Shown piece after piece: positions 19,011-29,682 of a stretch of 64,000 bases of DNA. Origin of the DNA: Isoetes taiwanensis (taxonomy: Eukaryota > Streptophyta > Lycopodiopsida > Isoetales > Isoetaceae); NCBI GenBank assembly GCA_021234155.1, contig JAJEKV010000080.1, positions 108,182-172,181 of the forward strand, given 5' to 3'. The notes under the pieces were generated by a model. It worked only from the letters and a program-made list of their open reading frames with translations. It was not told the origin of the DNA and searched no databases. Made by a program: the position numbers and the translations under genes. Every line of letters starts with the position of its first letter. Positions within the stretch are counted from its first letter, which is position 1.

Positions 19011-19447
19011 CGGCTAGTGCGCCGAAGAAATGGAATGTGGTGACTTCGAGGAGCATAGTCCTGACTGGAAGATCTTGGTGTATGGAGATTGTTAGAGCCA
19101 TACCCTTGACTGACGGCGTGGACCCAACCAAGGGAGACAAGAGGCGAGAACTTTGCCTCCTTGTCCAATCAGGTACATGTGAAGAAGGAGCTTTAGCCGT
19201 GGCCCAGATGGGCATCATTGTTAACATGAGAGAAGTCAAGAAACAAGGAAGGCTTGACTTCCTTGGTTGCACAGTAGAAGATCCGGTCACTGGCAGCATT
19301 GATCTCTACTGCATGGATTGGCAGTGCTACGAGCCTGCAATGATGGAGTCCAACATAAAGGACCAAGCACTGTCGGCCAAAAAGAAAGGTTGGCCGCTGC
19401 CATCTTATGAGTCCAGAGAGCAAGCAGATATCAAAGGCACGCGGTAG
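19011..19447 (+). pseudogene. Exon block 2 of the 18.5-kb locus, unrecognised
   Basis: The reading frame encodes a protein-like segment, for example VVTSRSIVLTGRSW, GDKRRELCLLVQSGTCEEGA and LDFLGCTVEDPVTGSIDLYC. The first ~70 bases are equally convincing in another frame (CGDFEEHSPDWKILVYGD), which suggests a small indel near 19085. After 19447 the frame breaks, and coherent sequence continues in the +1 frame (QILMAAMDMSKNSWSYIVRA). I recognise no family. It probably belongs to one locus with the downstream blocks, judging from the shared strand and palindrome-bearing introns. Confidence 0.4.
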
Positions 19448-19757
19448 AGATCCCTCGAGGATTCAGATTCTCATGGCGGCAATGGACATGTCCAAAAACT
19501 CGTGGTCCTACATTGTAAGAGCGAAGCTCTCAGGCAACATGCCAGCAATTATGGATAGCGCGATGGTCTGGCGGGAGAGATGCAGAAAAGGTGTAAAAAG
19601 GTAAACCAGCCACTAAAGGCGGGCAAAGGAACAAAAAACAGGTGGAGGTGGTGAAGTACAAAGGAGACGTAACAAGAAGGAGGACGAGCCGGTGAGAAAG
19701 GGGACGAGCATCGGATGAGAAGAGGGATGAGGCGATGCTCACAAACATGATTCTCCC

Positions 19758-20509
19758 ATGAAGCCCACTGGGAAGCTCGCCGATAGTGATCGCACTATTA
19801 GTGACAATAAGGAGGCTACAAAGCACATAAGAAATGTAGCATCCACGCCAGATAGCACTCCAAAGAAAGAGAAAGACGAAACCAAAGCACGCATAAGGGC
19901 GAGGGAAATTACAAAAGATTGCGATCTTGAAGTGCCCGAGGAACTAAAGATGGACCGTGATTCAAGAAGAAATGGCAGAGGAAACCCTAAAGAAAATACA
20001 AAAGCACGGCCACATATTCCCCTTGGAGTCACATACACCGTAAGAATATCTATCTCATGATCTAGAAGAGGCCCCACCTAATATGACCACCGGGTTATTA
20101 ACCCCGAGCATGTTAGAGGGCGCAAATCATTCGCCGAGGATCCACACCGGTATTCACTCCGGCCAGATGTGGTGCCCTTTGATCCTGGATACAAAGGAGT
20201 TTCGAAATGGGTCACGTGAATCTGATCTAATTCTAAAAAGATATTATATTATCAATGGTAATCATTAGGCCTCACGTTTCCGGCGGTGCGATAAGTTGGG
20301 GACAAGAGGATGCTAGAGCCGAGCTCAAGAAGATCTATCTCTATAGAATATGCGAGTTCTTCTTCGGAGAGATCGCTGACCTGGACCTTCAAAATTTCGG
20401 TGTGGATGTGAATGATATAGTAGCAAAGGCGTCTTCAAGGAACCATATGTGGATCGGGATCCACCATCTCCGCAAGCGAGATCGAGGCGGAAGACCAGCT
20501 CGCCGGTAA
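19758..20509 (+). pseudogene. Exon blocks 3-4 of the 18.5-kb locus, unrecognised
   Basis: A charged stretch (19758-20060) with STPDSTPKKEKDETKARIRA looks like a disordered linker. From about 20085 another frame gives NPEHVRGRKSFAEDPHRYSL followed by RPDVVPFDPGYKGVSKW. From 20255 a third gives AISWGQEDARAELKKIYLYR and I-C-E-F-F-F-G-E-I-A-D-L-D-L. Each is coherent, but they lie in different frames without clear introns, so the gene has been hit by indels. No known domain recognised. Confidence 0.4.
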
Positions 20510-20575
20510 AGAGACGATCAAGAAGTGACGAAAGTACAAAGGTACGTTTACGTTTCCTTAGCCATACATTTATCG

Positions 20576-20677
20576 AAATGGCGCTAGGTGCGCTATTTCC
20601 CTCAAATGCATGCAAACCGCTTATTTGATGTGGGCGCATTTGCGCCATTTGAGGGAAATAGCGCAGCTGTGCCATTT
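20576..20677. repeat. Imperfect long hairpin carrying the GGCGC palindrome
   Basis: 20576-20608 and 20646-20677 are inverted copies. Each contains an AAATGGCGC or AAATAGCGC half-palindrome next to a TTTCCCTCAAATG arm. It lies in an apparent intron just before the exon starting at 20713. Confidence 0.85.
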
Positions 20678-20712
20678 GAGTTGAAATTCTAACATCGCCA
20701 GTTTTCTTGCAG

Positions 20713-21110
20713 CACTACCTTGAAATGGCAGACAAGATTCTGAGGGGCAAACACACGAAGGATGTCAATCGGTTTGTCTTCATGCCAGATGATGTCTATG
20801 CACTCTTCCGCCAGATGTGGAACAAATGGAGGAAGGGAGAACTTAAGGACAATAGGGGTCAACCTATAGTAATGAATTTTGCTAAAGACAAAGATTACTT
20901 CAGTGACAACTACCTTAGATGCATGAGGGGCTTGGACTATGATGATTGTAGAAAGGTCCTCGAAGAAGTATTAAGCGGGGATATATACGTCAAAGTCACC
21001 TCAGATTACAAAGGCGAGAATTTCTTCAAGACGAGGGTGCAGAACTTAAGAGTACTTGCTTACATGAAGAAAGAGAATCGCGACTTCATTGCGAGATCAA
21101 ATTGGCATTA
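20713..21110 (+). pseudogene. Exon block 5 of the 18.5-kb locus, unrecognised 130-residue segment
   Basis: After a good acceptor (GTTTTCTTGCAG) the frame reads MADKILRGKHTKDVNRFVFM, then PDDVYALFRQMWNKWRKGEL, YLRCMRGLDYDDCRKVLEEV and VQNLRVLAYMKKENRDFIAR. The residues look strongly coding. The frame ends at 21109, but the overlapping +1 frame continues as KYKKFEDRGRPPPFFDNAPG, with in-frame stops at intervals up to about 21660. In a methyltransferase this place would hold catalytic-core sequence; I cannot identify a DPPY/SPPY motif. No family named. Confidence 0.45.
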
Positions 21111-21833
21111 AGTACAAGAAATTCGAGGACCGAGGAAGGCCACCACCATTTTTCGATAATGCACCCGGCTTATGGAGTATGCCACCATAAGTGGGTGTCT
21201 GGAAGGAATACTCAAAGAGGGAGTTCATGGTAACATGCCATTCTCCTTGGCGAGATCCATTCAAAAATCCTTCAGCCGTAAAACGTAAAAGGACGCCAAG
21301 ATATTTTGTGGAGCATGTCACTGGCGGGGGATTCCAGAAGAAAATGTAGTTCTACCGCCGGCATGATATGTTTACATGCAAAGGCACCTTTTACTCGGTT
21401 TGGAATAGTGAGACTGTAGAACGTTCTTCGATAGCGCCTCACGGATGATGGCCAGATGTAGAGACATACCGATTCTAGCTTTTCGTCGGGGGAGCATAAC
21501 TTTCTATTTGCCGGTCGCTTGAAAGACCGGAATCTAGGTCAAGAGTGTTTGTAGGAATCTATGAAGAGGAAGCTGGAGCTACATGTGGTGCGAGGAATAA
21601 AGAGCCACAAGCTCTCGTTCTTGCTACGAGGATTTAAAGACAGAGGCAGGGAGAGCCGATGAAGACATGGATCTCGGGCTATATGGCTTATCATCCTCGA
21701 AAAGCTCCCAAATTCCTCCTATTCCTAAGGAAGCCATCGGAAGTGAGGGAGATGTTATGGCAAAAACTCATGCAAGACAGTTTAAATGGAGTTGGCGAGG
21801 GTATGGAGGGAGAATATCCGGTGCATAAGCGAT

Positions 21834-22240
21834 TAGATTCCGCAAGCTGCGTTCTACCTTGTTGATAAGCTCTGCCCTCCAGGTAACATCGTGCTAGATT
21901 TTTTCTCTGGTGGAGCCTTCTCTAGGGCATCCCTTCATGTAGGAAGAATCAGTGCATCGTATGAGCATGACTTCGGAAAGATGAAATGCATACCGGGCAT
22001 TCTGGGTAGGGTCGAGAATGTCATGTACCCCTGGGTTGACCCAAAGGCCATTGACCAACGCCAACGCGAAGTCTTGACTTTGAAAGATGGTGTATCTCAG
22101 AAGGGGGCAGACAATGAAGCTTCTCATACAGAGAAAGGTGAGACGCCAAAAGCTGGAGGAGCAAGAGCGAGGATCAAATTGACCGCAGTAAAATTAACCT
22201 GGATGATTATGAGAAAGTCTCTGATGAACACTTCGACAAA
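21834..22240 (+). pseudogene. Methyltransferase-like SAM-binding segment
   Basis: The frame reads IPQAAFYLVDKLCPPGNIVL, then D-F-F-S-G-G, and LHVGRISASYEHD. This resembles the C-terminal block of beta-class N4/N6 DNA methyltransferases. There a K-P-x-x-L helix and C-x-P-G precede motif I (V-L-D-P-F-x-G-S-G), and a G-R-x-x-x-x-x-E strand follows. The aspartate-phenylalanine-glycine elements of the SAM-binding loop are present (DFFSGG in place of DPFxGSG). The frame does not continue cleanly upstream, and a TAG lies a few codons before this block. A lysine-rich tail follows. Alternative: a chance likeness in an unknown family. It shares a strand and apparent locus with the HAD domain 2 kb downstream. 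Confidence 0.45.
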
Positions 22241-22339
22241 GACTATTAAAAAATTTCTATCTGTTTTGAAAAATTGTATCTTACGTAATATTTCTATTAA
22301 TATATATCTACATGGTCTTCTGAAAATATGTGTTATCTA

Positions 22340-22530
22340 TTGCAAAATGGCGCGAGAGCACTATTTGCTTGGTCTTCACGTTCAGGCAAATAGCGCGCCT
22401 GCACTATTTGCTCGCTCTACACGTTAAAGTAAATAGCGCGCCTGCACTATTTGCTCGCTCTACACGTTGAAGCAAATAGCGCGCCTGCACCATTTGCTTG
22501 CTTTCACGTTAAAGCAAATAGCGCGTTTGC
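22340..22530. repeat. 43-bp tandem array built on the palindrome
   Basis: About four units of 43 bp each contain AAATAGCGCG, then CCTGCACTATTTGCTCGCTC. Each carries a variant of the AAATGGCGC palindrome with TAGCGC for TGGCGC. The array lies in the apparent intron between the methyltransferase-like block and the 22.9-kb exon. More scattered GGCGCCAT words follow to 22.76 kb. Confidence 0.9.
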
Positions 22531-22886
22531 GCTAATTGCTTTGTGGTTATTTTTAAGCTAAAGGGGCGGCCGCGCCATTTTGTTTGCTTGCTGGGCGCTT
22601 TTTGGCAATTTAATATCAGCTTTTGTGGTTCTCGGGGCGCTTTTCCTCATACTTTCTAAGTAAATGGCGCCATACTTCTCTTCCTGACAACTAAAACCGC
22701 GCTGTTTTATATTAAATGTAGCGGTTTTTGCATGACAACTGGTTTCTTTTTAAGTAAATAGTGCCATATCTAGCCATAAATGTGTGATAAAACAGGGAAG
22801 AAACTGATTTCATGAGAAATTGGAATCACGAAATTTCCAACTTTAATGAAACTCTGCTTTATTTCTCTGTTTGTATTGGATAGCAG

Positions 22887-23996
22887 GACTGCAAAAGGAG
22901 AGAAGGGGATGACTCAACAGGAGTACAGCAGTTTTTTTAGTAGCTGCATAGGCTTAACAACTCAGAAGCTCTTTACTATTGCCATCATATGTCCCCCAGG
23001 AGAGCCTCATATGCATGCTTTGGTGGCTTCATACGACTCGGAATGCCTAAAGGTCGTTAGGGAAGGTTCTCTTCTCTTTGAGACAAAGGATACTGATTTG
23101 AGGATGCAGTTTAAAAGCGCTTGTATAATCTTCATAATGATATCCCTTGTGCCAGATGACGACTATGAGGTAGCTAAGAGCAAAGGGGCATCAGATAAAG
23201 GTGCATGGCAGTGTTTTCTTTTGGATGAACCCAACTTGAAAAATGTCTTCTACAAAGCAGATGATGAGGATGAAGCAAATGAAAGCGAGGAATTTGATGT
23301 TCCTAACCTCTACCGGAAAGACATCACTCTGGAATTGCTGACAAAAGAAAAGGGGCCCTTGAATAAACATGGGTTTGCAATCAATCTGGCAAGCTATCTT
23401 GTTGAGGCATTTGCACCACTTGATACCACTTGCTGTGAATTACATGTTGGAGGGTATATTGGTAGAGAAACCCTGAAGACATCAAGAAGATGTTTAAGTT
23501 TCGTCATCGATGACCAATCCAGGGATTTCCTTGAAGTCTTTTTCGAAAAGGTACTAGCCACGGCTGATTGGGGTCCTGTCAAAGATAAAAACCCGTTGGC
23601 TTTGGTACCTTACAAAGGGCAGAAGCAGACTACTAGTTCACAAAAGCCTCCAAGTGCAACTCCAGAATGTTCAAAAAGCAATGCAACCCCCGAGGAGAAG
23701 GCCGCATTGCTAGCGCGGGAACATGAGATCATGGAGAAAAATATGAAGTCCATGCTTGATAACATTGCAACTGGTAATGTCCAGCTTGGGAGTACGACTG
23801 CGGTAGTTCCTGATACCGGCCAGGATGATCATGCAAGCTCAAGTGCAACCACTGAGGTTAGGAATCAAACCCCTGTGGTAGCTTTCATAGAAGAGAACGT
23901 GTCCGAACTAAACCGTGGAGTTGATGCTTCTGGCAGTAAGCATCCGGGGAATGAAGTAGACGCTACGACTGCTGGGGATGACGGCGATGATGAAAG
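22887..23996 (+). CDS. Long exon upstream of the HAD domain, unrecognised
   Basis: Bounded by an acceptor (TTGTATTGGATAGCAG) and a donor (GAAAG|GTAATTC), this 1.1-kb exon encodes about 370 residues. The first ~250 look globular (FTIAIICPPGEPHMHALVAS, CIIFIMISLVPDDDYEVAKS and, later, SYLVEAFAPLDTTCCELHVG). The segment ending WGPVKDKNPLALVPYKGQKQ is followed by a disordered S/T/P/E-rich linker containing an E-K-A-A-L-L-A-R-E-H-E-I-M-E-K-N helix. Splicing to 24106 keeps the frame (codon AG|G) and fuses this linker directly to the HAD domain. No family recognised for the globular part. It is the longest uninterrupted coding stretch in the window. Confidence 0.6.
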
Positions 23997-24105
23997 GTAA
24001 TTCACGCCTGGCGCGATATGTAGCTTATTTATGACGGACAAAACGCGCTTGGCGTGTATTGCAGACCACTTTTGCATGGCTAACTCTTTTTTTTCCATGG
24101 TTCAG

Positions 24106-24746
24106 GGCTCCACCTGCTTGTGACAAAATCATTGTCTTCGATCTGAATGGTATCCTGTGTAAAACATTTCCTAAGAAGCTTATTAACAGGGATGACTTCG
24201 AGCAAGTCCCTCTAGAATCGAATATTAAGTGGATCTATCCTCGTCCACACTTAGAAGATATGATGAATGAGGCATTCAGATTGTTTCGAGTTGCCATCTG
24301 ATCCTCAATGGAACGCAGAAATGTTGATGAAGTACTTAGGGTGTTACCAGGCATGAATCGAGACTTTGTGACGATTTGGGACCAAAGTAAGTGTATAAAG
24401 TTTCCACATCCAAGAGATCCGGATGGCAAACCGGTCTTCGTGAAACATCTTGGTACTATGATGGATCATCTTGGCATTCAAAAGAAAGAGGACATCATAA
24501 TAGTAGATGATGATGCTCTTAAGTGCTTTTATAATCAAGGTCAGGCTCTAAATCCACCAACTTATACTCCACAAGATTACTCAACAGATGAGTTTCTAGT
24601 AACTATTCATGTCCATCATGAGTGGCTTGGCTGCTGGTAAAACAGTATCAGATGTTGTCAAAACGCATCCAGAACTAGATCGGACTAAGGAGATGGATCC
24701 CTATCTTGAGAGTTATTTGACAAAGAAAGGACTAGTCCCTCCATGA
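24106..24746 (+). pseudogene. FCP1/NIF-like HAD domain, copy 1, with nonsense and frameshift
   Basis: The domain follows the 22.9-kb exon in phase. Motif I is V-F-D-L-N-G-I-L (codons 24140-24151). The second acidic residue of the usual D-x-D-G-T is asparagine, as in a divergent plant NIF-like group, so phosphatase chemistry is doubtful. Motif IV is IIIVDDDALKCFYN. Between them, where relatives have V-x-I-W-S-S, TGA replaces the tryptophan codon (24299-24301). Near 24600 the frame slips, and a coherent tail (AGKTVSDVVKTHPELDRTKE) continues to a stop at 24746. As it stands it cannot give a full-length protein. FCP1-family proteins act on the RNA polymerase II tail; this branch has no established role that I know of. 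Confidence 0.7.
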
Positions 24747-25109
24747 TGTAATCTTCATATCAAGTGAATACAATGTAAAAAGTGTTCTATGTATGTTGAT
24801 GTGTTGTTATCTATAAATGCTAATCAAACACCACATTCTTCTCACTAAAATAAGAAAATGTTAAACCACCCACTACTATAATGCAAAAATTTGCAACAAT
24901 GCAAAACAGCATGTCATACAACACAACACTATATTGAAAAAAAGGTATGCAAAAGTGGCGTGCTTTTGGAACAGACATAAATCCAATTTAAATGAATGAT
25001 GGTTTTTTATTACTTTTTAGTAAGAAGATTCAATTATTCGCCAACACTATCAAATTTGACAAGTTTTTCATATCATACCTAGATTTAGAGTTGAATGACA
25101 AGATCCCGA

Positions 25110-25356
25110 GTTACCAAGAGGGTCAACTCGGCAGGCTCGCCATACAAACTCTTCCTTTATCATCAAATTTCTTCCTGCCATCCTCCTTAAAAACATGTGC
25201 ATAAGCTTTACATTCAAATACACGCAAATGATTCACACCTGGCTTTCTTTTGTAATAAACCTCATGTGAAGTCTCTCCATCTAAAATTCGCGTCCCTGCT
25301 CTATTCAGCAAATACACTGCAGTGAGTACTGCTTCAACCCAAAAACGATGTACCAT
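25110..25356 (-). pseudogene. Ty1/copia integrase fragment
   Basis: The minus-strand frame reads FWVEAVLTAVYLLNRAGTR, then GVNHLRVFECKAYAHV and D-G-R-K-K-F. This is the end of the copia integrase core (F-W-x-E-A-V-x-T-A-x-Y-L-L-N-R) and the following H-L-R-V-F-G-C-x-A-Y segment, with E in place of the usual glycine. Only about 80 residues remain. It lies downstream of the LTR at 26.2-26.4 kb in the same orientation, so both may be parts of one deleted element. Confidence 0.8.
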
Positions 25357-25575
25357 CTTTCATTGAGCCATTAGACGATTCACCATCTTTTATTATAATG
25401 TTATTGGGTAAGTATGTCGTCAACGAAACCCTAATCCTAACCCTAATTTCGATTTAGGTTCTGTTATATCGGGCCAGGGTTCTCCCATTCTAGAGATCCG
25501 TTTGGAATTTTTCTGTTGGTGCAGGCATGGCGATGCTCTCTCCTGTTCGTTATGCAGCAATGCCTGAGTGATGCA

Positions 25576-25687
25576 TTATCCAAGAAAATGATCACGTTTT
25601 GGCCTCCGAAACATAAACCCTACAACAACCTAGCAACATACAAGGTTTACTTTTCGGAGGCCAAAACGTGGCCATTGTTTTGGATAA
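25576..25687. repeat. Hairpin with 44-base arms and 24-base loop
   Basis: The left arm 25576-25619 (containing CACGTTTTGGCCTCCGAAA) and right arm 25644-25687 (containing TTTCGGAGGCCAAAACGTG) pair over nearly their full length, with a few mismatches. Size and shape fit a plant microRNA-type precursor or a small foldback element. There is no coding around it. Confidence 0.85.
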
Positions 25688-26158
25688 CTAGGTACACCTT
25701 TTCTAAACATGCACGCGGAGACATGGCAACTGAAATAACAGAGTTTGAACCTATTGGTTATCCCGAATGATCCCAAACAGTTTTGCTACTGCAAAAGGCG
25801 TCATCTTCTCCTTTCAAATGGAGTAGTTCTTGCCTTTAAGCAAGAACGTCTCGCTCATGAACACATTTTCCAGGTTGTCCATTGTGAATAACACAAGCCT
25901 CTTCTAATCAAAGCCTCAAATCTGGAAACTCCTATTCTATCTTCAACATGCAAGACAATATGCAAGCTGCTGCAACAAATCTTTCAAAATTTTATGATGC
26001 AACTCTCCATAATAGAGGAATGCTTCTCTCTAGGCTCAAACACAAGTTAGGGCTAAAATCTGCTCTGTTTTCCACAAGGCAAAAAAACCTTCCCAAAATA
26101 CTTCCTCTCTTGCACAAAATGAAGCACCCAAGGATGGAAACACTGCTACGATACCAAA

Positions 26159-26442
26159 TGTTGAGTGGAGAAGATGATCTAAACAGCAAAACGCAATGGA
26201 GAGAGGAGGAGACGCAACAAGCAACAAAGGAGGAGCAAGAAACTTGTGTATATTACACTAACTCAAGAGATAGTACATATATATGTGCCACGTCCTCATG
26301 TTGGGTGGCAAATAGGGAAAAAGATAAAAAATGAGGGGCCCATGGGCTAATACAAAATGTCCCATGGGGTACAACGTTAAGTTACATGTTAAGTTACAAT
26401 GACTTAACATGTCCAATATATATCACATTAACTATTCTAACA
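26159..26442 (-). mobile_element. Copia-type LTR (single)
   Basis: On the minus strand the segment begins TGTTAGAATAGTTAATG at 26442 and ends CTCAACA at 26159, giving TGTT...AACA ends typical of copia LTRs. Directly after it, the minus strand reads TTTGGTATCGTAGCAG, a close variant of the initiator-methionine tRNA primer site (usually TGGTATCAGAGC). It is therefore a 5' LTR. No second LTR is seen in the window. Gag is not readable, and the only pol remnant is the integrase piece at 25.1-25.36 kb. Confidence 0.65.
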
Positions 26443-26449
26443 GCCATGA

Positions 26450-27895
26450 TAAATATAAAAGATGTGTTGAATTTATTAGTGCTAACTGTTTTTTTTTTCT
26501 AGTTTTTGTGTAGACCACATATTTATCGAAGCCAGGAAGCCCTACTTCTTGCTCAAATCATCTGTGCCATGCGGCTAAAGTGCAAGGGATGAGCTTTTAT
26601 TCACCATGAAGAACGTCTCTTCTGCAATAAGACATAGCAAGTTTGGATTTATTTAGGCAACCATCTATTATTCACCCTAACGTACAAAGAGCTTCAACCT
26701 GATCTATTACTAAGCACACAGTCTGAATATTGCTCTGCAATAAACCTACTGAAGCTAGAGCCTTTTACTGACATGCTGAAGAATATTGTCAATATATTGA
26801 AATTGAAGACTAAACTTGATCAGCGGAGGTTAGGCTACTGACGTAATCTATATAGATGCAACTACAACATTTCTTAATGTTCTTGTAGAATTATTAAAAA
26901 CCTTGAAAGTGAAAATTTTTATGGAAAGGAATAATATATTAAAAATAAAAATGCATAAAACAACTATTATTTGAGAAGGCTAAGCATTTGTTGTAGGCAT
27001 CAGAAGATATGAAGCAAGTCAATGTGTTATTCCATTCTCTAAAAGCACAAAATATGAAAAATCAAGCTTTGTGCAATGCCCATTACTACATAAGTCTCTA
27101 TTAATGCATGTGAGACAAAGAAAAACAATCAGCTTCATCTGTGTTTAAGGGTTGATATGATTGAAAATGCAAGTAGAGCGGTTTATCACTGGTTTTAGAG
27201 GTATGCCCTAGGATGATATTTTTACTGCAAGTAAAACCTTGGATAGTGAATATAATGTGCTCTGCTTCATACCTTTTCGGGCACATTACTGAAACAAAAC
27301 AATTAATCCAGCATGTTAAGCAATTGCTACCTCCAGATAACTTAATAAGTTGCCTCCTCTTCCTGAGTTCCTGCACCAATTTTATATAGGAAAAAAGAAT
27401 GCACTGAATTTCTACAAAGCTATTTGCAACGTGCTTCAGTCAAAACCAACAATAGTGAGCAGTGGACCTTAGGAATGAGTCTATTGCCAAAACGAATCTG
27501 CTTTCTTCACATGACTCTACTCTCCTAATTTCAAATTTGTACCTACAATGAATAAGAAAAACAGAGCTGCAGACTTCACAAACATGCATTGCAAATTGTT
27601 TTTTTTTTCAGTTACTTGCATATTTCACAACATCTAATAGATTTCACAACTATTAGAATTAGTTTTAGCAATAAAGCAATTTCCTTCACATTCAAACCTG
27701 GATATGCAAAAGCTCAAACTAAGCCATGTTTGTTTAGTCATGGCAGCGTCTAAAAGCTCCTTGCTTGCGCTATGGCATTGTTACAGGCAAGGAAAGGATG
27801 AGAGACAACGTAACGAACGGAGCTCAGAGAGCCATAGCTGAAAGCAAAAATATGAATAATGAATAAAAGAAAGAATTTTGGAAATCACAAAACGT
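26450..27895. other. No gene seen
   Basis: AT-rich sequence with frames under 125 codons and no recognisable domain on either strand. No strong repeats. Confidence 0.5.
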
Positions 27896-27914
27896 GTTGG
27901 TCCGTGTTGGACGT

Positions 27915-28363
27915 CCGTATTTAGAGTCCGGGATGTGGTATTTCCGGACTTTCTTGGTGGTATTTCTGGACATCCGTTATCAGCCAGATGGTATTTCCGG
28001 GCAAAAAAGGTGGTATTTCCGGCCAAAAAGGTGGTATTTCCGGCCAAAAAGTGGTATTTCTGGCCAAAAACCAAGCGTGAAACTGCGCGGCGGAGCTGAA
28101 ATCTTTGGTCGGATCGTTCTTGCAGCTCCGTGGACGGCTTGAGCTGCTTCAAAAGCCCTTCTAATCACTTTGTCTGCCTCTTTAACGTTAGTTTGATGAA
28201 GAGAGGAAGCGATTTGAGCCCAGATAGAGCCGGATTGATCCAAAAATACCCAAAAACAGTTGATTCTGGGCTTAAAACTGTGAAGTTACAGTGGCTGATA
28301 ACGGGTGGCCGGAAATACCACAAAAAAAGTCCGGAAATACCACATCCCGGACTCTAAATACGG
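27915..28363. mobile_element. 449-bp inverted-repeat transposon, Mutator/MITE-like
   Basis: Terminal inverted repeats of 72 bp (27915-27986 and 28292-28363) begin CCGTATTTAGAGTCCGGGAT and differ at about five positions. GGTCCGTGTTGG flanks both sides (27899-27910 and 28365-28376), a 12-base direct repeat that reads as target duplication. The interior has four copies of GGTATTTCYGGCCAAAAA near 28008-28070 and no transposase. Long terminal repeats with a target duplication near 9-12 bases fit Mutator-like non-autonomous elements best. Confidence 0.85.
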
Positions 28364-28379
28364 CGGTCCGTGTTGGAAT

Positions 28380-29680
28380 GTGTTTCCTAAATTTGAACTT
28401 CACGCACATGGTTCATGAAATTTGAATTTTGTTCATTTTGCACTCACCGAAATTACAGAAAGCATCCGAGACACGCCCCCAGAAACATCTGCTTGGAGAC
28501 TTGAAAACTTTTTGAGGTCTCAGATTGCACCATTCCTGTAAATCCCGTTATTGGCACAAACAAATCAAGCTTAAAAAGGCAGTGTGAAGGATCACAAAAG
28601 GGACGAATACAGGCGTTGAATTTGGGATGCCAAATCACGACACCATCTGAGTGGAGGTCGAACAAGAATTATCTAAATCGGAGGCAGTTTGCAATATCTG
28701 GATCATCTGCCATTATGTAGTATCTGGAGCACCAATAGTTGCAGATAGAAATCAGGTAGAAGAGGAGAGAACCAGCGGCCTTGCAACTGGACCTAAACAA
28801 CTCGATTCTGGATAAATCCATCATATCTAATTGCTGGTAAGTGGATAATGTCTGATTGCTCCATGTCCACCCGCCCCTGTGCAGCCCGCAGGTCCACTGT
28901 CGTGTTTTTTCCTTTCTAATTTCTTCTGTTCCCATTTCTACCATTCCCAGAGTCTAGAATTTCTTGCCTTAGTTTTTAAGGGATTAGATAATTCCGTAAG
29001 ACTTGATTGTTTAAAAATGCAATTGGACGTATTTTTCATGTGAACATGAAGCGTGATCCATGGTTTCAGATGCTGGATTTGCAAGGCGTGATTTGCAAAA
29101 GAGTGAATCCTAAATCATGTTGAGCCTTCATTGTTTTATAGGAGTGGATCCTAAACCACACACACACATGGTTTTGCATTATTTTCGTGTGAAATTTGCA
29201 CCTTAGCAAGAAGAAACCATAGTGGTAAAATTTCGTAGCAGTAAAACTTCCTGCTTAGAACTCGCAATTATGTTGACATATGAGGTATCTTATATCTTAT
29301 ATGAGGTTTATTTTCTATGAAATATCCTTCACTTCAGCTCTATACAATATTACTATGCTCGGCGTGATTTGTTTTGTTCCATATCTAGTTTACACTACAA
29401 TATTATGCTTGCTTAGACGCTGGGTATGATTATGTTTTGTTCCATAACTAGGTTTCCTCTACAATATTATCCTTGTAATACAGGCTTGGCGTGATTTTGT
29501 TGTTCCAACAATCATGTGAGATTGTAATGCACACTTAGAGCGTGTAGAATGTTTGAGAAACATCATAACAAGTTTGAATCTGCCAGGGTAACAACCACTT
29601 CACCTGCATACTGAATCTGATAATGCATAAGGGGTTTTCTAGGGGAACTCCAAGAATTGCCTGGAAAAAATTGGTAAGGA
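28380..29680. other. No gene seen
   Basis: Frames are short and unconvincing on both strands. A few repeated words occur (for example GGCGTGATTT near 29070, 29360 and 29485). This is the 5' flank of the partial HAD copy. Confidence 0.45.
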
Positions 29681-29682
29681 CT

